A stretch of DNA of 39,640 nt from a virus (IMGVR_UViG_3300008459_000126:1-39640), one strand, 5' to 3'; counted from the first letter of the stretch, positions 25,724 to 32,711 are shown. A program made the numbers and translations. Notes: a model not told the origin generated them from the letters alone.

Positions 25724-26329
25724 ATGAGAAGATTAGCCAAAGCAGATGTAAGTCCTATCCGCCAAAGAACTCAGTTCTCTTGTGTCGCCACCTCCACCTG
25801 TATGGCACTAAATGCAGTAGGAGTGAAATGCACCGAAGACGAAGTAAACTCGGTCATCGGTGCAAAACCCATGCAAGGGGCTCGATGGGAAGAAGTCCTA
25901 GCGTGTGCTCAGTACTTCGGTTGTAGAGCAACGCTCACAACTCCCGCTACGCTCACTCAAGTCAAAGAGTGGACAGACGCTGGACACCCAGTCCTCATCG
26001 CTTGGAACCCTGAGGGGCGAGAGTGGAGCCATGCAAGCCTCATCTTCGATGTGACGGGAGAGAAGGGCAACTACATAGTCCATGTGGCAGACCCCAATAT
26101 CCCAAACCCCGATAAGACAACTCGTGAGGTGGCGGAAGACGAGTTCTACGCCAAGTGGTTTGAGAAGTGGCCCAACTACTTAGTCAGAAGACCTGCTCTC
26201 AAGATTGAGCGTGAGGTAGACGCAGACGGCAGACAAATCATGGCGAGTCTAAGAAGGGTTGGATCCACACAGCCCATGAGTCCATCACAAAAAATAGCCG
26301 ACCTATATCTCAGACAGCTTCACAGATAG
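25724..26329 (+). CDS. C39-like cysteine peptidase
   Basis: 201 residues. The papain-like C39 fold is indicated by RQRTQFSCVATSTCMAL (oxyanion Gln14 or Gln17, catalytic Cys20), WSHASLIFDV (His103) and VADPN (Asp123), in the right order and spacing for a Cys-His-Asp triad. C39-type proteins cleave after Gly-Gly leaders, but stand-alone phage and bacterial members also act in other maturation or peptidoglycan settings. A C-terminal extension (about 155-201, IMASLRRVGSTQPMSPSQKI) follows the domain. There is no signal peptide. The substrate is unknown; virion protein processing or lysis are possibilities. Confidence 0.75.
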   Translation: MRRLAKADVSPIRQRTQFSCVATSTCMALNAVGVKCTEDEVNSVIGAKPMQGARWEEVLACAQYFGCRATLTTPATLTQVKEWTDAGHPVLIAWNPEGREWSHASLIFDVTGEKGNYIVHVADPNIPNPDKTTREVAEDEFYAKWFEKWPNYLVRRPALKIEREVDADGRQIMASLRRVGSTQPMSPSQKIADLYLRQLHR

Positions 26330-26333
26330 TCTC

Positions 26334-26370
26334 TATAATGGATAGGTGTCCTATCTACTTATCCATTATA
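26334..26370 (+). promoter_or_regulatory. Leader hairpin made of an inverted AATGGATA pair
   Basis: TATAATGGATA (26334-26344) and TATCCATTATA (26360-26370) are perfect 11-bp arms, each containing the genome-wide octamer. Inside, GATAGG (26341-26346) and CCTATC (26350-26355) form an alternative hairpin that excludes the outer stem. The ribosome-binding site GGAGG (26371-26375) begins right after the outer stem. TATAAT in the left arm could also be a -10 box. Confidence 0.7.
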
Positions 26371-26381
26371 GGAGGAATGCT

Positions 26382-26666
26382 ATGTGGTATGTCTATGTGA
26401 TCCAAAGTCAGATGCCGAGAACCACAGCGAAGGGTAAGCCAGCAGAGGGTTTTTATTATGTGGGTTGCACGACGAATGTGGAGAGGCGACTGAGGCAACA
26501 CAACGGAGAAATCGCTGGTGGGGCTAAGTACACAGCTAAGTATCGTCCGTGGGTGCTTATGTGTGTCTATTGCACCTATGCAAACAGATCTGAAGCCATG
26601 AGAGCGGAGAGGGCTGTTAAGAAGCTCCGAGGTAAGGCTAGGCTATCTTGGGATCACACTTACTGA
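26382..26666 (+). CDS. GIY-YIG endonuclease-domain protein (94 aa)
   Basis: Start at MWYVYVIQSQ (26382), 6 bases after GGAGG; a longer frame from 26346 would start inside the hairpin. The domain has WYVYVIQS (GIY position), FYYVGCT (YIG position), the arginine helix NVERRLRQHN and the metal-binding glutamate in AMRAERAVKKL, all in order. Size and lack of extra DNA-binding parts match the small stand-alone YhbQ/UPF0213-like group rather than intron homing enzymes, so a DNA-nicking or repair role, or simple selfish mobility, are both possible. Confidence 0.85.
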   Translation: MWYVYVIQSQMPRTTAKGKPAEGFYYVGCTTNVERRLRQHNGEIAGGAKYTAKYRPWVLMCVYCTYANRSEAMRAERAVKKLRGKARLSWDHTY

Positions 26667-26677
26667 TAATCTTTTTA

Positions 26678-26710
26678 TACTCCAGTTAGGATATGCCCTA
26701 ACTTGGAGTA
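26678..26710 (+). promoter_or_regulatory. SD-sequestering leader of MRTAS-tag gene 1
   Basis: TACTCCAGTTAGG (26678-26690) pairs with CCTAACTTGGAGTA (26697-26710) with one bulged base and a 6-base loop. GGAG is the ribosome-binding site of the ATG at 26717. Equivalent stems precede the two other tag genes, with differing but still pairing sequences. Confidence 0.75.
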
Positions 26711-26716
26711 ATGAAT

Positions 26717-27832
26717 ATGAGAACAGCATCCGAAGTTTTAAGAAATCTTGAGTATCGTTTAGCTCGTTTAGAGCGTAAGGCTAGTGATAGCCTATCCCCA
26801 TCTGCACAGGGTATGATACAAGCATTGGCAAACCACTCAAGGACGAGTAAGATGCCAAGTGTTGGTAATCTAAACCACTTTCAAGAGGCTCTCACCGTTT
26901 TGGGATACGGGGTTAAAACCGAAGATTCTACACAAGTCGCACAAAGACAAGAAGTGTCGGATTTGATAAACAGATTGTATCAGCAACTCCCAAGTTTGTA
27001 CCCCAACATAGATTTCAATAGATTGTCGTTACAACATGATCAACATACAATCCCTTTTAGGAACAGGGTGGACAATGCGAGTGCCAACTCCGCTGTAAGC
27101 CACATAATAAGGACACACGAACAAGACCCAAACATTTCAGTAAGCAGATCAAAGCCCAAGAGCATCCCTTTTGGAAAAATAGCCTTTGTGTTCGACCCCT
27201 CGAAGGTTGATATTTTTGAAGTATCTGGGAGTACTTATGTACGGTATGATGTCTCTTATTTAGAGGGCGTTAAAAATCTGATTGTATCTAGCGGATCTTC
27301 TAAGGTTAAGTTAACCTTATCTATTACGGATAGTTTGCAATCCTTCGACTTGAGTAAGCTCATCGCCTTTGTGGTGAAGGAAGGCGGAGTGGAAAAGGCA
27401 AAGAGTTATTTGGGTAGCTCATTTGTAGGCACAACCGAGAAACCTACATTGAGAGCAGACGAAGGGACTTGTCCTGGTTGTTTTCAAGTATGGTCCGTCA
27501 ACACAGCTAATAAGATGATTCGAAAGCACGGATATAAAATAATAAGGCATTGGACAACCTCTACGGGTTGTTTCGGTACAGGGTTCCCTCCCGTAGAGGA
27601 CTCCGTTGAAGGACTACAGGGCGTAAAGAGGCTTCTGGAGGATACGATCAAAGAAAAAAGATCTTTGAAGCTGAGGTTAGAACTAGAGGCGGCTAGGGAA
27701 GAAGTCATAACAGTTAAGAGTGAGAAACTCAGAAAAGCAGGGGTTATTGAGAACCATATACACTCATTAGAACTAGAGATTAAGCACTACGATGCCCGTA
27801 TTGGAAACTGGAACCCTTCCACTAGGGGTTGA
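26717..27832 (+). CDS. MRTAS-tag protein 1 (371 aa), unknown body
   Basis: Start at MRTASEVLRNLEYRLARLE (26717), which aligns with the two other tag genes and has GGAG 8 bases upstream; an ATG two codons earlier is too close to that site. Residues 1-20 are a basic amphipathic helix, followed by a Ser-rich linker (KASDSLSPSAQG). The body (about 25-290) is alpha/beta with no family I recognise. It includes two cysteines in GTCPGCFQVW, then MIRKHGYKIIRHWTTSTGCF (near residues 245-290), perhaps a zinc site. The last ~70 residues are a charged coiled coil (LEAAREEVITVKSEKLRKAG). The shared N-terminus suggests a localisation or assembly signal fused to different cargoes. Confidence 0.7.
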   Translation: MRTASEVLRNLEYRLARLERKASDSLSPSAQGMIQALANHSRTSKMPSVGNLNHFQEALTVLGYGVKTEDSTQVAQRQEVSDLINRLYQQLPSLYPNIDFNRLSLQHDQHTIPFRNRVDNASANSAVSHIIRTHEQDPNISVSRSKPKSIPFGKIAFVFDPSKVDIFEVSGSTYVRYDVSYLEGVKNLIVSSGSSKVKLTLSITDSLQSFDLSKLIAFVVKEGGVEKAKSYLGSSFVGTTEKPTLRADEGTCPGCFQVWSVNTANKMIRKHGYKIIRHWTTSTGCFGTGFPPVEDSVEGLQGVKRLLEDTIKEKRSLKLRLELEAAREEVITVKSEKLRKAGVIENHIHSLELEIKHYDARIGNWNPSTRG

Positions 27833-27835
27833 AAC

Positions 27836-28237
27836 TTACTGAGGGGCGAACTCTAAGAGGTGGTCTACAAAATCAAAACATCCCTCGGGGAATAAATAAG
27901 AAGACGGCAAGAACTTCAAGGGCTCGCTAAAACCGAGGGTGGAGTAAAAACAAATAACAGGCTTACCCCTCTCGTAAATAGCTAAAAAGGCATGGGGATT
28001 GGGTGTCTCTGTGGGGAAGTTTAAATGTACCACCCCCCAAAATAAACAACCGTGGGAGAGGGGGTTGTTTTGGAGAGACATATTCGCCCAATCCCCCCAA
28101 CTAATAGGGTCGAGATTGGATAAACAAGTGGGCTTCTCAAGTTCGATGTTAAAACAATCCTTTTTCTGCTCGCCCATCGTGTACATACAGAAATGAGGTT
28201 GTGTCTTATCCACTGGAGCAATCGAACTGCTTGTCAT
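27836..28237 (-). CDS. Unknown 133-residue protein on the minus strand
   Basis: Start at MTSSSIAPVDKTQPHFCMYT (28237) with GGGAG 9 bases upstream; the frame stays open upstream but runs over the opposite-strand gene at 28302. Rich in aromatic residues and cysteines (CLFWGVVHLNF, PHAFLAIYERGKPVICFYS), globular, without a membrane helix. HFCMY, CFNIELEKPTC and HGCLFWG could include metal ligands. No family recognised. It converges on MRTAS-tag gene 1 (3 bases between stops) and diverges from the small gene at 28302. Confidence 0.55.
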   Translation of the reverse strand: MTSSSIAPVDKTQPHFCMYTMGEQKKDCFNIELEKPTCLSNLDPISWGDWANMSLQNNPLSHGCLFWGVVHLNFPTETPNPHAFLAIYERGKPVICFYSTLGFSEPLKFLPSSYLFPEGCFDFVDHLLEFAPQ

Positions 28238-28238
28238 A

Positions 28239-28268
28239 TTGAAGTACTCCCTTACAAACAAGTATAAT
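28239..28268 (+). promoter_or_regulatory. Sigma-70-type promoter candidate
   Basis: TTGAAG (28239-28244), an 18-bp spacer and TATAAT (28263-28268), placed in the divergent gap 33 bases before the ATG at 28302. This is the best conventional promoter match in the window. Confidence 0.5.
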
Positions 28269-28301
28269 GCGGTGATGATATTCTTATCTGGAGTTTTAAC
28301 C

Positions 28302-28544
28302 ATGTCAGACGATCCCTTAAAAGAGGTGAAAAAGGACACTGAAGACTTGAGCATCGCTCTTATGCGAATAACCTCAGTCCTAAGTAGGTCTAAGTATAAG
28401 AACGCGAACTTGGATACTGCCCTATTAAGAAGGGTAAGAAGAGATTTGGAAAACCTTATCTCACACCAAGACAGAATATTGAGAAATATCCGCTCCTCTG
28501 AGATCACAAAAACCCAACCCAAGAACGATAAGGAAAAGAAATAA
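28302..28544 (+). CDS. Small charged helical protein (80 aa)
   Basis: Start at MSDDPLKEVKKDTEDLSIAL (28302), with GGAG 8 bases upstream; in-frame ATGs further up lie in the promoter region. The whole chain reads as amphipathic helices with high Lys/Arg/Asp/Glu and a heptad pattern (LIRRVRRDLENLISHQDRIL-like), ending in a basic tail (KTQPKNDKEKK). No family recognised; it may bind nucleic acid or a partner protein. The stop overlaps the next start (TAATG). Confidence 0.6.
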   Translation: MSDDPLKEVKKDTEDLSIALMRITSVLSRSKYKNANLDTALLRRVRRDLENLISHQDRILRNIRSSEITKTQPKNDKEKK

Positions 28545-28723
28545 TGCCCAGATACTCATTTAAGTGCAAAGACACAAACTGCCAACACACCCAAACCAAA
28601 CAACAGAAGTTTGAGGACGCACCACCCGTTTGTGAAAAATGCTCAGGTGAAACCGAAAGGATCATCAGCCAGAGTTCGTTTATCCTAAAAGGAAGCGGTT
28701 GGTTCAAGACGGGAGGATACTAG
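28544..28723 (+). CDS. FmdB-type zinc-ribbon protein (59 aa)
   Basis: Short frame starting MPRYSFKCKDTNC at an ATG overlapping the previous stop. CKDTNC and CEKC are the two halves of a zinc ribbon, and the end (SFILKGSGWFKTGGY) matches the conserved tail of FmdB-like regulatory zinc ribbons ('..f.lkGsGfy.tdy'). The first knuckle is CxxxxC rather than the usual CxxC. Such proteins are common in phage genomes and are thought to act in transcription or as small adaptors. AAGGAAAAG upstream is a weak ribosome-binding site, so translational coupling is likely. Confidence 0.8.
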   Translation: MPRYSFKCKDTNCQHTQTKQQKFEDAPPVCEKCSGETERIISQSSFILKGSGWFKTGGY

Positions 28724-28743
28724 CTTTAGTTATCCATTTATAA

Positions 28744-28780
28744 CCCTCCACCTTATGTACATAAGGGAGTATAAGGAGGG
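28744..28780 (+). promoter_or_regulatory. SD-sequestering leader of the cyclase gene
   Basis: CCCTCC (28744-28749) pairs with GGAGGG (28775-28780), the strong ribosome-binding site AAGGAGGG (28773-28780) of the TTG-started cyclase gene. Between them lies a perfect palindrome CCTTATGTACATAAGG (28751-28766). A TTATCCATTTATAAC element sits just upstream. Confidence 0.65.
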
Positions 28781-28787
28781 CTAAAGA

Positions 28788-29681
28788 TTGAAAAACCTTC
28801 CTGTAGGGACTGAAGGAGAAAAGCCTGTAGGTGCAGATGTACAAATGACCGAGCGTAAGCTCGCCATTCTGCTCCTAGACCTCATCGGTAGCACCGCTTT
28901 TGTCCAAAAACATGGGGCAAAAAATGCCGCTCTACACTTCCAAAACCACGACAGAGCCACACGATCCCTTCTGTTTAGATTTAGAGGTAGAGAAATAGAC
29001 AGATCCGATGGCTTTCTTTGCTCCTTTGAGAATGTAATAGACGCTGTAAACTTCGCCCTTATCTATCAAAAAACCATACCTGCTAAGACAGGTATAGGTG
29101 CAAGGATAGGTATCCATTGGGATGTAGTCGTAGAAGTACACCAAGACGATGTATGGGTTGCCGCCAACGCCAAACGCATAGAACTAGAAGGTCTAGCCAA
29201 AAACATAGCAGCTAGAACCATGAGCCTCTGCCAAGCAGGACAAGTTCTGCTTACTAGAGAAGCCATGACTGTTATCCGTTTCCGTACCAATAAAGACACT
29301 CCCCCAAGTACAAGATATGTGTGCGTAGGTAGATACAAGTTCAAAGGTGTTTGGCAACCACAAGAAATCTATGCAGTCGGTGAAACCCTCGAATGCTTGA
29401 AACCACCACCAGACTCCGAAAAAGCTAAAAGGGTCTCCCACTCCGGAATCAAAGTCCGTTGGGTCAACCTCACCCGCAAAGAACGGATGCTCATCGTCTA
29501 CTATAAGCTCTCAAAGTTATCTGTACTCGTCTGGATTTTTATCATTTATTATTATGTACTGCGATATCCATTTTTAAGAGATGTTTTAGGAATCAAAGGC
29601 TTCGATTGGTTAGACGACTTAAAAGTCTACCTCGAAGCACTTATCCAATATCTCTCAAAAATACAGAGGAACACTAAATGA
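28788..29681 (+). CDS. Class III nucleotide cyclase with C-terminal membrane helix (297 aa)
   Basis: TTG start (28788), 7 bases after AAGGAGGG; no ATG fits the site. The catalytic domain (about 20-200) has the class III pattern: AILLLDLIGST (metal Asp31), IDRSDGFLCSF (metal Asp74), ARIGIHWD, and AKNIAARTMSLCQAGQVLL containing the transition-state Asn139 and Arg143. The domain thus looks active and should make a 3',5'-cyclic nucleotide; the base is not certain. A linker leads to one hydrophobic helix (LSVLVWIFIIYYYVL, about 243-258) and a short helical tail, an order opposite to receptor cyclases. Its stop overlaps the next gene (ATGA), which also encodes a membrane protein. Pairing of a cyclase with a membrane effector recalls Pycsar, but the companion here lacks an obvious nucleotide-binding domain. 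Confidence 0.85.
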   Translation: MKNLPVGTEGEKPVGADVQMTERKLAILLLDLIGSTAFVQKHGAKNAALHFQNHDRATRSLLFRFRGREIDRSDGFLCSFENVIDAVNFALIYQKTIPAKTGIGARIGIHWDVVVEVHQDDVWVAANAKRIELEGLAKNIAARTMSLCQAGQVLLTREAMTVIRFRTNKDTPPSTRYVCVGRYKFKGVWQPQEIYAVGETLECLKPPPDSEKAKRVSHSGIKVRWVNLTRKERMLIVYYKLSKLSVLVWIFIIYYYVLRYPFLRDVLGIKGFDWLDDLKVYLEALIQYLSKIQRNTK

Positions 29682-30217
29682 ATAAGCTCATGTCAGGTAA
29701 TGGGTCATCAGGTAACGACCAAAAATCAGACAACCAAAAATCGTACTCCGTATCCGCAAACCACAAGCAGTTCACTCAGTCCGAAAAAGCAAAAAGGGGC
29801 TGGTGGGCAAGCGTGGTCTTCATGCTCCTTATCGTCCTACTCATCATCTTCTTATCCTATGTGCAGATCGTAGAACAAAACAGGGATATCCTCATCGGCA
29901 TCATAGGGATGCTCACAGGGAGCATATCCTCTATGCTCGCCATCGCAAGCGGTCGTGACCCCTCCGAAGTCGAAGAGCTAAAGGATAAACTCGCCACCGC
30001 TAACGCAGACAGAGCCGCACTTATTGCCCGACTGAGAGATGCACAGATACAAATGCAACTCCTACGCGAACAAGTCTTCGAACTCCAAAATGCCGTCATT
30101 AACCGACTATCCATTTTCGTCAACGGTGAACCCCCCATCAAGACCAAAAGCGAAAAGGATGTCACCCTACCCCAAGTCATAAACGAATGGATACCCAAAA
30201 CAGATGACGACAAATAA
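29678..30217 (+). CDS. Two-helix membrane protein with coiled coil, coupled to the cyclase (179 aa)
   Basis: Starts in ATGA overlap with the cyclase; AGAGG lies 8 bases upstream. A polar N-terminus (1-40, Ser/Asn/Gln-rich) precedes a membrane helix (WWASVVFMLLIVLLIIFLSY, 42-61), a second hydrophobic helix (ILIGIIGMLTGSISSMLAIA, 71-90), a long coiled coil (97-145, EELKDKLATANADRAALIAR and on) and a charged tail. Tight coupling and shared membrane location suggest it works with the cyclase, as effector, anchor or scaffold. It has no recognisable cyclic-nucleotide-binding or enzymatic domain, so an effector role is inference. It could also be an independent membrane protein such as an exclusion factor. 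Confidence 0.7.
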   Translation: MNKLMSGNGSSGNDQKSDNQKSYSVSANHKQFTQSEKAKRGWWASVVFMLLIVLLIIFLSYVQIVEQNRDILIGIIGMLTGSISSMLAIASGRDPSEVEELKDKLATANADRAALIARLRDAQIQMQLLREQVFELQNAVINRLSIFVNGEPPIKTKSEKDVTLPQVINEWIPKTDDDK

Positions 30218-30273
30218 TAGAACCGTCAAGGTCTTAGACATTTGGCAGAAAGGTTCCACTTTAGTCGTTAAGG

Positions 30274-30328
30274 AAGCTCCCTAATAGGTCTTTAACCCTT
30301 TATAGCGTATAGTACTCTAGGGGAGCTT
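30274..30328 (+). promoter_or_regulatory. Inverted repeat upstream of the glutamine synthetase gene
   Basis: AAGCTCCCTA (30274-30283) pairs with TAGGGGAGCTT (30318-30328, one bulge). Between them are CTTTATAGCG and CTATAgcgTATAG-like AT-rich sequence that could carry a -10. An ATTGGATA octamer follows. The stem ends about 38 bases before the ATG and does not cover it. Confidence 0.45.
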
Positions 30329-30365
30329 ATATTGGATAAGAACCCTAGAACAAGGCTATACGAAC

Positions 30366-31412
30366 ATGATTGTCGAATACATTTGGATAGATGGTGGATA
30401 CCCCACAGCCCGCGTAAGGTCTAAGACTAAAGTCATACCCGAACGCAAAGATGTTATAGACCTCAGCGGTTTTCAAACACCCTCACCCGATGACCTACCC
30501 CTTTGGTCTTTCGATGGGTCGTCCACAAACCAAGCCGAGGGCAAATCATCTGATTGCCTACTAAAGCCCGTTAAAGTCATTAAAGACCCCCTCCGTGGCG
30601 AAGGTAGCTACCTCGCCTTGTGCGAAGTCTTTATGGCTGATGGCACATCACACCCCACCAACACACGCCAACAACTCAAAAGAGTACTCTATGTGTTTGA
30701 AGGGCAAGACGAATGGGTCGCCTTTGAACAAGAGTACACCCTTTACGATGGCTCTCGTCCTCTCGGCTTCCCCTCAGAGCGTAGATTCCCTCCCGCTCAA
30801 GGTCCATACTACTGCGGTGTTGGTGCAGATGAGGTTTCAGGTAGAGACCTCGTTGAAAAACACCTAGAGCTATGCCTCCAAGCAGGACTACCCATAACAG
30901 GCATCAACGCTGAAGTTATGCCAGGGCAATGGGAGTTTCAAATCGGTGGTCCAAATGTCAACGCCTTAGACGCTTCAGATTTCTTATGGCTCGCCCGTTG
31001 GCTTCTTTACCGCGTAGGTGAGGAATATGGCATCTCCGCTACCCTAGACCCTAAGCCCATCACAGGCGATTGGAACGGAGCTGGTATGCACACCAACTTC
31101 TCTACTCTCGAAATGAGAAGTCCAAATGGATACTCTAAAATCATCGAGGCGGTTGAGAACATTGGAAAGTTCGTCCCACAACACCTAGCCCGCTACGGAG
31201 CAGGCTATGAAATAAGACTCACAGGTCATCACGAAACCTGCCGCTATGATCAGTTCAAATGGGGTGTATCTGACCGCACTTGCTCCATACGCATCCCCCT
31301 AGAAACCCAAAGAGTCGGTTATGGGTACTTTGAGGATCGCAGACCCAACGCCAATGCTGACCCCTATCTTGTATGCGAAGCCATTATCCGCTCCATAACC
31401 AACACTTGGTGA
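30366..31412 (+). CDS. glnII: Glutamine synthetase, type II (eukaryotic-like)
   Basis: 348 residues, the usual GSII length (about 350) and much shorter than bacterial GlnA (about 470). Signatures in order: YIWIDGG...RVRSKTKVI; LPLWSFDGSSTNQAEGKSSD; the metal/glutamate segment EVMPGQWEFQIGG; AGMHTNFST; HHETCRYDQFKWGVSDRTCS then IRIP; and GYFEDRRPNANADPYLVCEA. Active-site glutamates and arginines expected for GSII are at these places, so it should make glutamine from glutamate, ammonia and ATP. A GSII in a phage is unusual; it could keep nitrogen flowing to nucleotide synthesis during infection. Ribosome-binding site is weak (AAGG about 12 bases upstream). It follows the cyclase pair after a 148-bp gap. 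Confidence 0.93.
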   Translation: MIVEYIWIDGGYPTARVRSKTKVIPERKDVIDLSGFQTPSPDDLPLWSFDGSSTNQAEGKSSDCLLKPVKVIKDPLRGEGSYLALCEVFMADGTSHPTNTRQQLKRVLYVFEGQDEWVAFEQEYTLYDGSRPLGFPSERRFPPAQGPYYCGVGADEVSGRDLVEKHLELCLQAGLPITGINAEVMPGQWEFQIGGPNVNALDASDFLWLARWLLYRVGEEYGISATLDPKPITGDWNGAGMHTNFSTLEMRSPNGYSKIIEAVENIGKFVPQHLARYGAGYEIRLTGHHETCRYDQFKWGVSDRTCSIRIPLETQRVGYGYFEDRRPNANADPYLVCEAIIRSITNTW

Positions 31413-31436
31413 GCTTTCATTTTAATAGTTTATTTA

Positions 31437-31493
31437 TACTCCAAGATAGGGGATAGGTTGAGAAACCCTTAACCCAACCCCTATTGTGGAGTA
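31437..31493 (+). promoter_or_regulatory. SD-sequestering leader of MRTAS-tag gene 2
   Basis: TACTCCAAGATAGGGG (31437-31452) pairs with CCCCTATTGTGGAGTA (31478-31493) apart from a two-base internal mismatch; an inner GGTTG/CAACC pair competes with part of the stem. GGAG is the ribosome-binding site of the ATG at 31500. TTTATACTCC at its 5' side is shared with gene 1. Confidence 0.7.
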
Positions 31494-31499
31494 AGTAAG

Positions 31500-31820
31500 A
31501 TGAGAACAGCATCAGAAGTGTTAAGAAGCCTAGAAGCTCGTATCGCTCGCCTTGAGCAAAGTAAGGTCGCATCAGGCGGTCTAAAGTCAGCCCCAGGATA
31601 CGATAATTTATCCAAAGATATGATGGCGATGGTTGAAGCCACAATCACACATATTATGTGGGAAAATAATTTAGGCGAGCCAGATTCTTGGGAGATAAGA
31701 CTTGGGAATATAAACAAGATTGTTGTTCGACCGGTGGGGGGCGGCAATGCTTTAATTTTCCGTATTGTCTGGAACATAGAGTCCTCTACGGGAGGGAGTT
31801 TCAAAATTATGCTTGACTGA
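31500..31820 (+). CDS. MRTAS-tag protein 2 (106 aa), unknown body
   Basis: Begins MRTASEVLRSLEARIARLE, nearly identical to the other two tag proteins, then a linker QSKVASGGLKSAPG and a small alpha/beta body of about 70 residues (MMAMVEATITHIMWENN, WEIRLGNINKIVVRPVGGGN, ALIFRIVWNIES, GGSFKIMLD). The body resembles a compact beta-sheet domain without recognisable catalytic residues. It differs from the bodies of genes 1 and 3, so only the N-terminal helix and the leader are shared. The short size makes it the minimal example of the family. Confidence 0.7.
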   Translation: MRTASEVLRSLEARIARLEQSKVASGGLKSAPGYDNLSKDMMAMVEATITHIMWENNLGEPDSWEIRLGNINKIVVRPVGGGNALIFRIVWNIESSTGGSFKIMLD

Positions 31821-32041
31821 AAACGGGTGAGCGTCTACGCTAAAACTTTTATCCCAAACCCCTCTGTGTCTTATGTTGAGGGGTGGCGGTTGGGGGCGGG
31901 CAAAAAATAAATCTGAAAAAAAGTTCTAGAGCAGAAAAGAAAAAGCTCTCTAGGTGTGTTTAGTAGGTGAAAGAGAGACGGATACGCTTCAACCACTCAC
32001 AACGAGTGGGCGTTTGATCCGCTAGAGAACACCTAAAGCCT
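31821..32041 (+). ncRNA. Structured leader region of a highly expressed gene
   Basis: 221 bp without an ORF. First part: AACCCCTC...GAGGGGT hairpin (about 31857-31886), perhaps ending the previous transcript. Second part (31951-32035): outer TAGGTGT (31951-31957) with ACACCTA (32029-32035), middle GGAT (31980-31983) with ATCC (32017-32020), inner CCACTC-ACAAC-GAGTGG (31993-32009). CTCTAG/CTAGAG near the base offers an alternative pairing. The gene starts 7 bases after the outer stem, with no Shine-Dalgarno. This could be a cis-acting RNA element; no known riboswitch matched. Confidence 0.45.
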
Positions 32042-32617
32042 ATGAAGAACCTCGGCTTCGCCAGCAACCCAGTCAGCACCTTCAAGTTCCTCGCCATCGA
32101 GAACGGCAACACCATCTCCATCAAGAAGACCGCCAAGAAGATGGAGTTCCCCCCCATGCTCACTGGAGCTAAGTTCGCCTCCGTCAAGAACGGCACCCTC
32201 AAGTTCAAGATGGTCGAAGCTCAAGGTAGCATCGAGTGGGACAACGACTCTATCCATTGGGTCAAGAACGGCAATAACCTCTACCTGACAGATGCTTATG
32301 GACAGACAGCTACCTATGAGAACGGAACGCTCACCAATGTCCACTATGGACTCGACCTCGACCAAATCGAGAGCTTGAACAACAAATGGATTAGTCTCCA
32401 TCAGTCTCTCGACCTCGCTGTGGCTCAAGCTCATGCCCTCTCCCTCTCCGACCTATACGATCAATACTACTTCATCAAGGACACCGACCTCTTTAACGCT
32501 TGTTGTGACGATGTAGAGGGCTTTGTAGAGATAGCTCATAACATACAAGACTTGACAACCCTGCTCGGTGAGGTGTTCAGCCAATACCTCGACCTCACCA
32601 AAGAGGTAGCCAACTAA
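32042..32617 (+). CDS. Unknown protein with strongly biased codons (191 aa)
   Basis: ATG at 32042 (MKNLGFASNPVSTFKFLAIE) without a visible ribosome-binding site. Codon use differs from neighbours: AAG, AAC, TTC, CTC and ATC dominate the first 80 codons, the signature of very high expression rather than foreign origin. The N-terminal half is beta-rich (NGNTISIKKTAKKMEF, NGTLKFKMVEAQGSIEW, NGNNLYLTDAYGQTATYENG), the C-terminal half helical (DQIESLNNKWISLHQSLDLA, YFIKDTDLFNACCDDVEGFV). No family recognised. A highly expressed virion protein or early takeover protein are both possible. It sits behind the structured leader at 31951-32035. Confidence 0.7.
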   Translation: MKNLGFASNPVSTFKFLAIENGNTISIKKTAKKMEFPPMLTGAKFASVKNGTLKFKMVEAQGSIEWDNDSIHWVKNGNNLYLTDAYGQTATYENGTLTNVHYGLDLDQIESLNNKWISLHQSLDLAVAQAHALSLSDLYDQYYFIKDTDLFNACCDDVEGFVEIAHNIQDLTTLLGEVFSQYLDLTKEVAN

Positions 32618-32653
32618 GGGGAATGGAGAGGGGGGCGGATAGGTTCTAGATGT

Positions 32654-32702
32654 TATAATCCCTTTATGAGTCCCATAATGGATAGCCTTTATCCATTATG
32701 GG
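32654..32702 (+). promoter_or_regulatory. TATAAT box and 13-bp AATGGATA hairpin over the SD of the split-intein host gene
   Basis: TATAAT at 32654-32659, then perfect arms CCCATAATGGATA (32672-32684) and TATCCATTATGGG (32690-32702) around GCCTT. The GGGAG ribosome-binding site (32700-32704) overlaps the end of the 3' arm; the ATG is at 32712. Both arms contain AATGGATA, as in the hairpin at 26334-26370. Confidence 0.7.
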
Positions 32703-32711
32703 AGTACGCTC

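Noticed and set aside
28238-28522. Long minus-strand N-terminal extension over the gene at 28302
   Set aside because: The extension overlaps a well-supported plus-strand gene and its promoter; the ATG at 28237 has a proper GGGAG site.
28788-30217. Calling the cyclase pair a true Pycsar defence system
   Set aside because: The second protein has no visible cyclic-nucleotide-binding domain and the cyclase has its own membrane helix, so only a resemblance is claimed.
31951-32041. Glutamine (glnA-type) riboswitch downstream of the glutamine synthetase
   Set aside because: GACGGA occurs near 31977 but the expected GACGGAAGUAGG box and CGUUCA partner are absent, and the element lies before an unrelated gene.
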